Assembly: GCA_005778045.1 (NCBI GenBank)
Contig: SXKQ01000058.1
Location: 1-7,526, forward strand
DNA length: 7,526 nucleotides
Source: Planctomycetia bacterium
Lineage (GTDB): Bacteria; Planctomycetota; UBA1135; GCA-002686595
Direction: 5' to 3'
In this document: piece after piece, positions 6,391-7,526 of the stretch
Layout: every line of letters begins with the position of its first letter
Numbering within the stretch: position 1 is the stretch's first letter
Made by a program: the position numbers and the translations under genes
Notes under the pieces: model-generated
Database searches by the model: none
What the model saw: only the letters and a program-made list of their open reading frames with translations
What the model was told of the DNA's origin: nothing

Positions 6391-7407
6391 CTAGGCGCCG
6401 AGCAGGCTCTGCAGCACGGCCTTCTGCGAGTGGAGCCGGTTCTCGGCCTGCTGCACGACGAGGCTGCGCGGGCCGTCGAGCACCGCGTCCATGACCTCGA
6501 GGTTGCGCCGCACGGGCATGGCGTGCATCAGCTTCGCGCCTTCGCCGAGCGCCATCAGCTTCTCGTCGAGTGTCCAGCCGTTCGCGCGCGAGCGACGGCT
6601 GGCGGAGAGCGTCGGGTTGCCGTAGTCCTCGAGCGAGTGCCACGAGCGCGCGTACACCACGTGCGCGCCACGCACGCCGTCCTGAGCGTTCGTGCAGGTC
6701 TCGACCGTGGCGCCGTTCGCGCGCGCGGCCACGCGGGCCTGCGACATGACCTCGCCGTCGAGCTCGTAGCCCGCGGGATGCGCGACGCGCACGTGCATGC
6801 CCTGCGCGACGGCCTCTAGCAGGAGCGAGTGCACAGCCGCCGGGCTCGCCGCGGTGGGGGACTGCGTCCACACGAACGAGAGCTTGCGGCCGCGCAGCTC
6901 GCCCAGCGTCTCGCGCAGCGTCATCAGGTCCGCGAGCGCCTGCAGCGGGTGCCACAGCACGCTTTCCATGTTGATCATCGGCACGCGCGCGTGGCGCGCC
7001 CACAGGCGAATCTCCGCGTCGCGCCGATCGACTTCCCAGCTCGTGCCCGTGGGCTTGGGCCGGATGGCGAGCGCGTTGGCGTAGCACGAGAGCACCGCAG
7101 CCGCATCCTTGACGTGCTCCGGCGCACGACCGTCCATGATCGTGCCTTCGGCGGTCTCGAGCTCCCAGAAGTCGCTCGCCGCAGAGAGGTTGATCGTGTT
7201 GCCGCCGAGCTGCGTCATCGCGGCTTCAAACGAGGTGCGGGTGCGCAGGGAACCCCGGAAGAACAGCAGGCCCACCGTCTTGCCCGAGAGGCTCGCCTTG
7301 GCCGGGCGGTTCTTGAGCCGCATGGAGAGGTCGAGGAGGTCGGCCACCTGCCCGGGGGCGAGGTCGGCGAGGCTGATGAGGTGGGAGGGAGCACGGAGTT
7401 CGGCCAT
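6391..7407 (-). CDS. argF': N-acyl-L-ornithine carbamoyltransferase, probably N-succinylornithine type
   Basis: Encodes 338 residues. The protein belongs to the aspartate/ornithine carbamoyltransferase fold and, by whole-length resemblance to my memory of the Xanthomonas enzyme, to its acyl-ornithine branch, which carbamoylates acetyl- or succinyl-ornithine to acyl-citrulline in arginine synthesis. Carbamoyl phosphate motifs are SLRTRTS (53-59) and HPLQ (153-156). Branch features are W81, GTIMDG (88-93), PVINMES-like PMINMES (143-149), VVYARSW (250-256), MPVRRN (297-302) and QAENRLHSQKA (320-330). P96 (in RAPEH) sits where acetyl-ornithine enzymes have Glu92 and the Bacteroides succinyl-ornithine enzyme has Pro90, so succinyl-ornithine is the predicted substrate. 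A296 replaces the HCLP cysteine and E304 the carboxylated Lys302 of Xanthomonas. The frame extends upstream to 7524, but that part overlaps the tRNA and its promoter and is not family-like, so the ATG at 7407 is preferred. Confidence 0.9.
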   Translation of the reverse strand: MAELRAPSHLISLADLAPGQVADLLDLSMRLKNRPAKASLSGKTVGLLFFRGSLRTRTSFEAAMTQLGGNTINLSAASDFWELETAEGTIMDGRAPEHVKDAAAVLSCYANALAIRPKPTGTSWEVDRRDAEIRLWARHARVPMINMESVLWHPLQALADLMTLRETLGELRGRKLSFVWTQSPTAASPAAVHSLLLEAVAQGMHVRVAHPAGYELDGEVMSQARVAARANGATVETCTNAQDGVRGAHVVYARSWHSLEDYGNPTLSASRRSRANGWTLDEKLMALGEGAKLMHAMPVRRNLEVMDAVLDGPRSLVVQQAENRLHSQKAVLQSLLGA

Positions 7408-7467
7408 GGCGGAGAGCCTACTGCCCTGCGCGCGCGAGTCCACGCGGCGAGAGCCGCTTTGCGGGCC

Positions 7468-7496
7468 TTGACACTGGCCGCGACGGCCTCTACAAC
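7468..7496 (+). promoter_or_regulatory. Sigma-70 type promoter for the tRNA gene
   Basis: A perfect -35 box TTGACA (7468-7473) and a -10 box TACAAC (7491-7496, 4 of 6 to TATAAT) are separated by exactly 17 bases. Transcription would begin near 7503, only about 7 bases before the tRNA 5' end at 7510. The discriminator is GC-rich (GCCCGC after CTTT), a feature linked in other bacteria to stringent control of stable RNA promoters. The spacer holds a perfect dyad, GGCCG-CGA-CGGCC (7476-7488), which could be an operator or a chance palindrome. This region also lies just upstream of the divergent carbamoyltransferase gene, for which I see no clear promoter of its own. Confidence 0.8.
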
Positions 7497-7509
7497 CTTT
7501 GCCCGCTAC

Positions 7510-7526
7510 GCACCCATAGCTCAATT
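7510..7526 (+). tRNA. tRNA 5' end, 3' part cut off by the window (possibly tRNA-Arg)
   Basis: GCACCCATAGCTCAATT fits the start of a bacterial tRNA: a 7-base acceptor strand GCACCCA (7510-7516), T8 and A9, the D-stem GCTC (10-13) and A14 opening the D-loop. It sits directly behind a strong promoter at the expected distance. The anticodon is outside the window. A start of the form GCrCCCrTAGCTCAATTGG is common among arginine tRNAs, so tRNA-Arg is my best guess, but other isotypes share TAGCTCA and cannot be excluded. Confidence 0.75.

Noticed and set aside
5278..6819. Open frame of 513 codons on the plus strand, antisense to dnaE and the carbamoyltransferase
   Set aside because: It runs through two clearly real genes and the gap between them, shows no recognisable family, and is rich in Ala, Arg, Val and Leu as expected for an antisense frame of GC-rich codons.
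4802..7087. Open frame of 761 codons on the minus strand, out of frame with dnaE and the carbamoyltransferase
   Set aside because: It is an Arg/Ala/Pro-rich shadow that crosses from one well-supported gene into the next in a different frame. No family features are visible.
7408..7524. N-terminal extension of the carbamoyltransferase by 39 residues
   Set aside because: The extension would be read through the tRNA and promoter region, is Arg/Gly/Ser/Cys-rich and unlike the family. The start at 7407 gives a normal-length protein.
1..7526. Mobile element, CRISPR array or defence system
   Set aside because: No direct repeat array, transposase, integrase, terminal repeats or foreign-looking base composition was seen. 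All coding space is taken by conserved housekeeping genes.

Overview
The window comes from a high-GC bacterial chromosome and holds conserved housekeeping genes. The RpoA sequence (N-terminus MRIRWRNFELPSKV, the core around VEATRVGKFTNYDRL and the AAKIYRKHLNPFV segment) resembles planctomycete alpha subunits as I remember them. The starts also have few Shine-Dalgarno sequences, which fits that phylum. I therefore favour Planctomycetota or a close relative, as an inference and not a proof.

Layout. Plus strand, 1-2653: the distal part of the classical alpha operon, rpsM (3' end only) - rpsK - rpsD - rpoA - rplQ, with gaps of 6 to 54 bases. It ends at a long hairpin (2703-2736) in the space between convergent transcription units. 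Minus strand, 7407-2776: an N-acyl-ornithine carbamoyltransferase gene (argF'-like, 7407-6391), then, after 153 bases with a probable terminator hairpin, dnaE (6237-2776), the DNA polymerase III alpha subunit. At the right edge (7468-7526, plus strand) lies a near-consensus sigma-70 promoter followed by the first 17 bases of a tRNA gene, divergent from the carbamoyltransferase gene.

The ribosomal proteins and the RNA polymerase alpha subunit serve translation and transcription. DnaE is the replicative polymerase. The carbamoyltransferase belongs to arginine biosynthesis through acylated intermediates.

I see no mobile element, CRISPR array, defence system or obviously new multi-gene system. 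The points most worth a second look are in the carbamoyltransferase. It has Pro at the position that separates succinyl-ornithine from acetyl-ornithine enzymes, Ala in place of the usually conserved Cys of the HCLP motif, and Glu where the Xanthomonas enzyme carries a carboxylated Lys. Next come the apparently intact metal centre of the DnaE PHP domain and a perfect dyad in the spacer of the tRNA promoter. All comparisons with family members are from memory, without alignment software.
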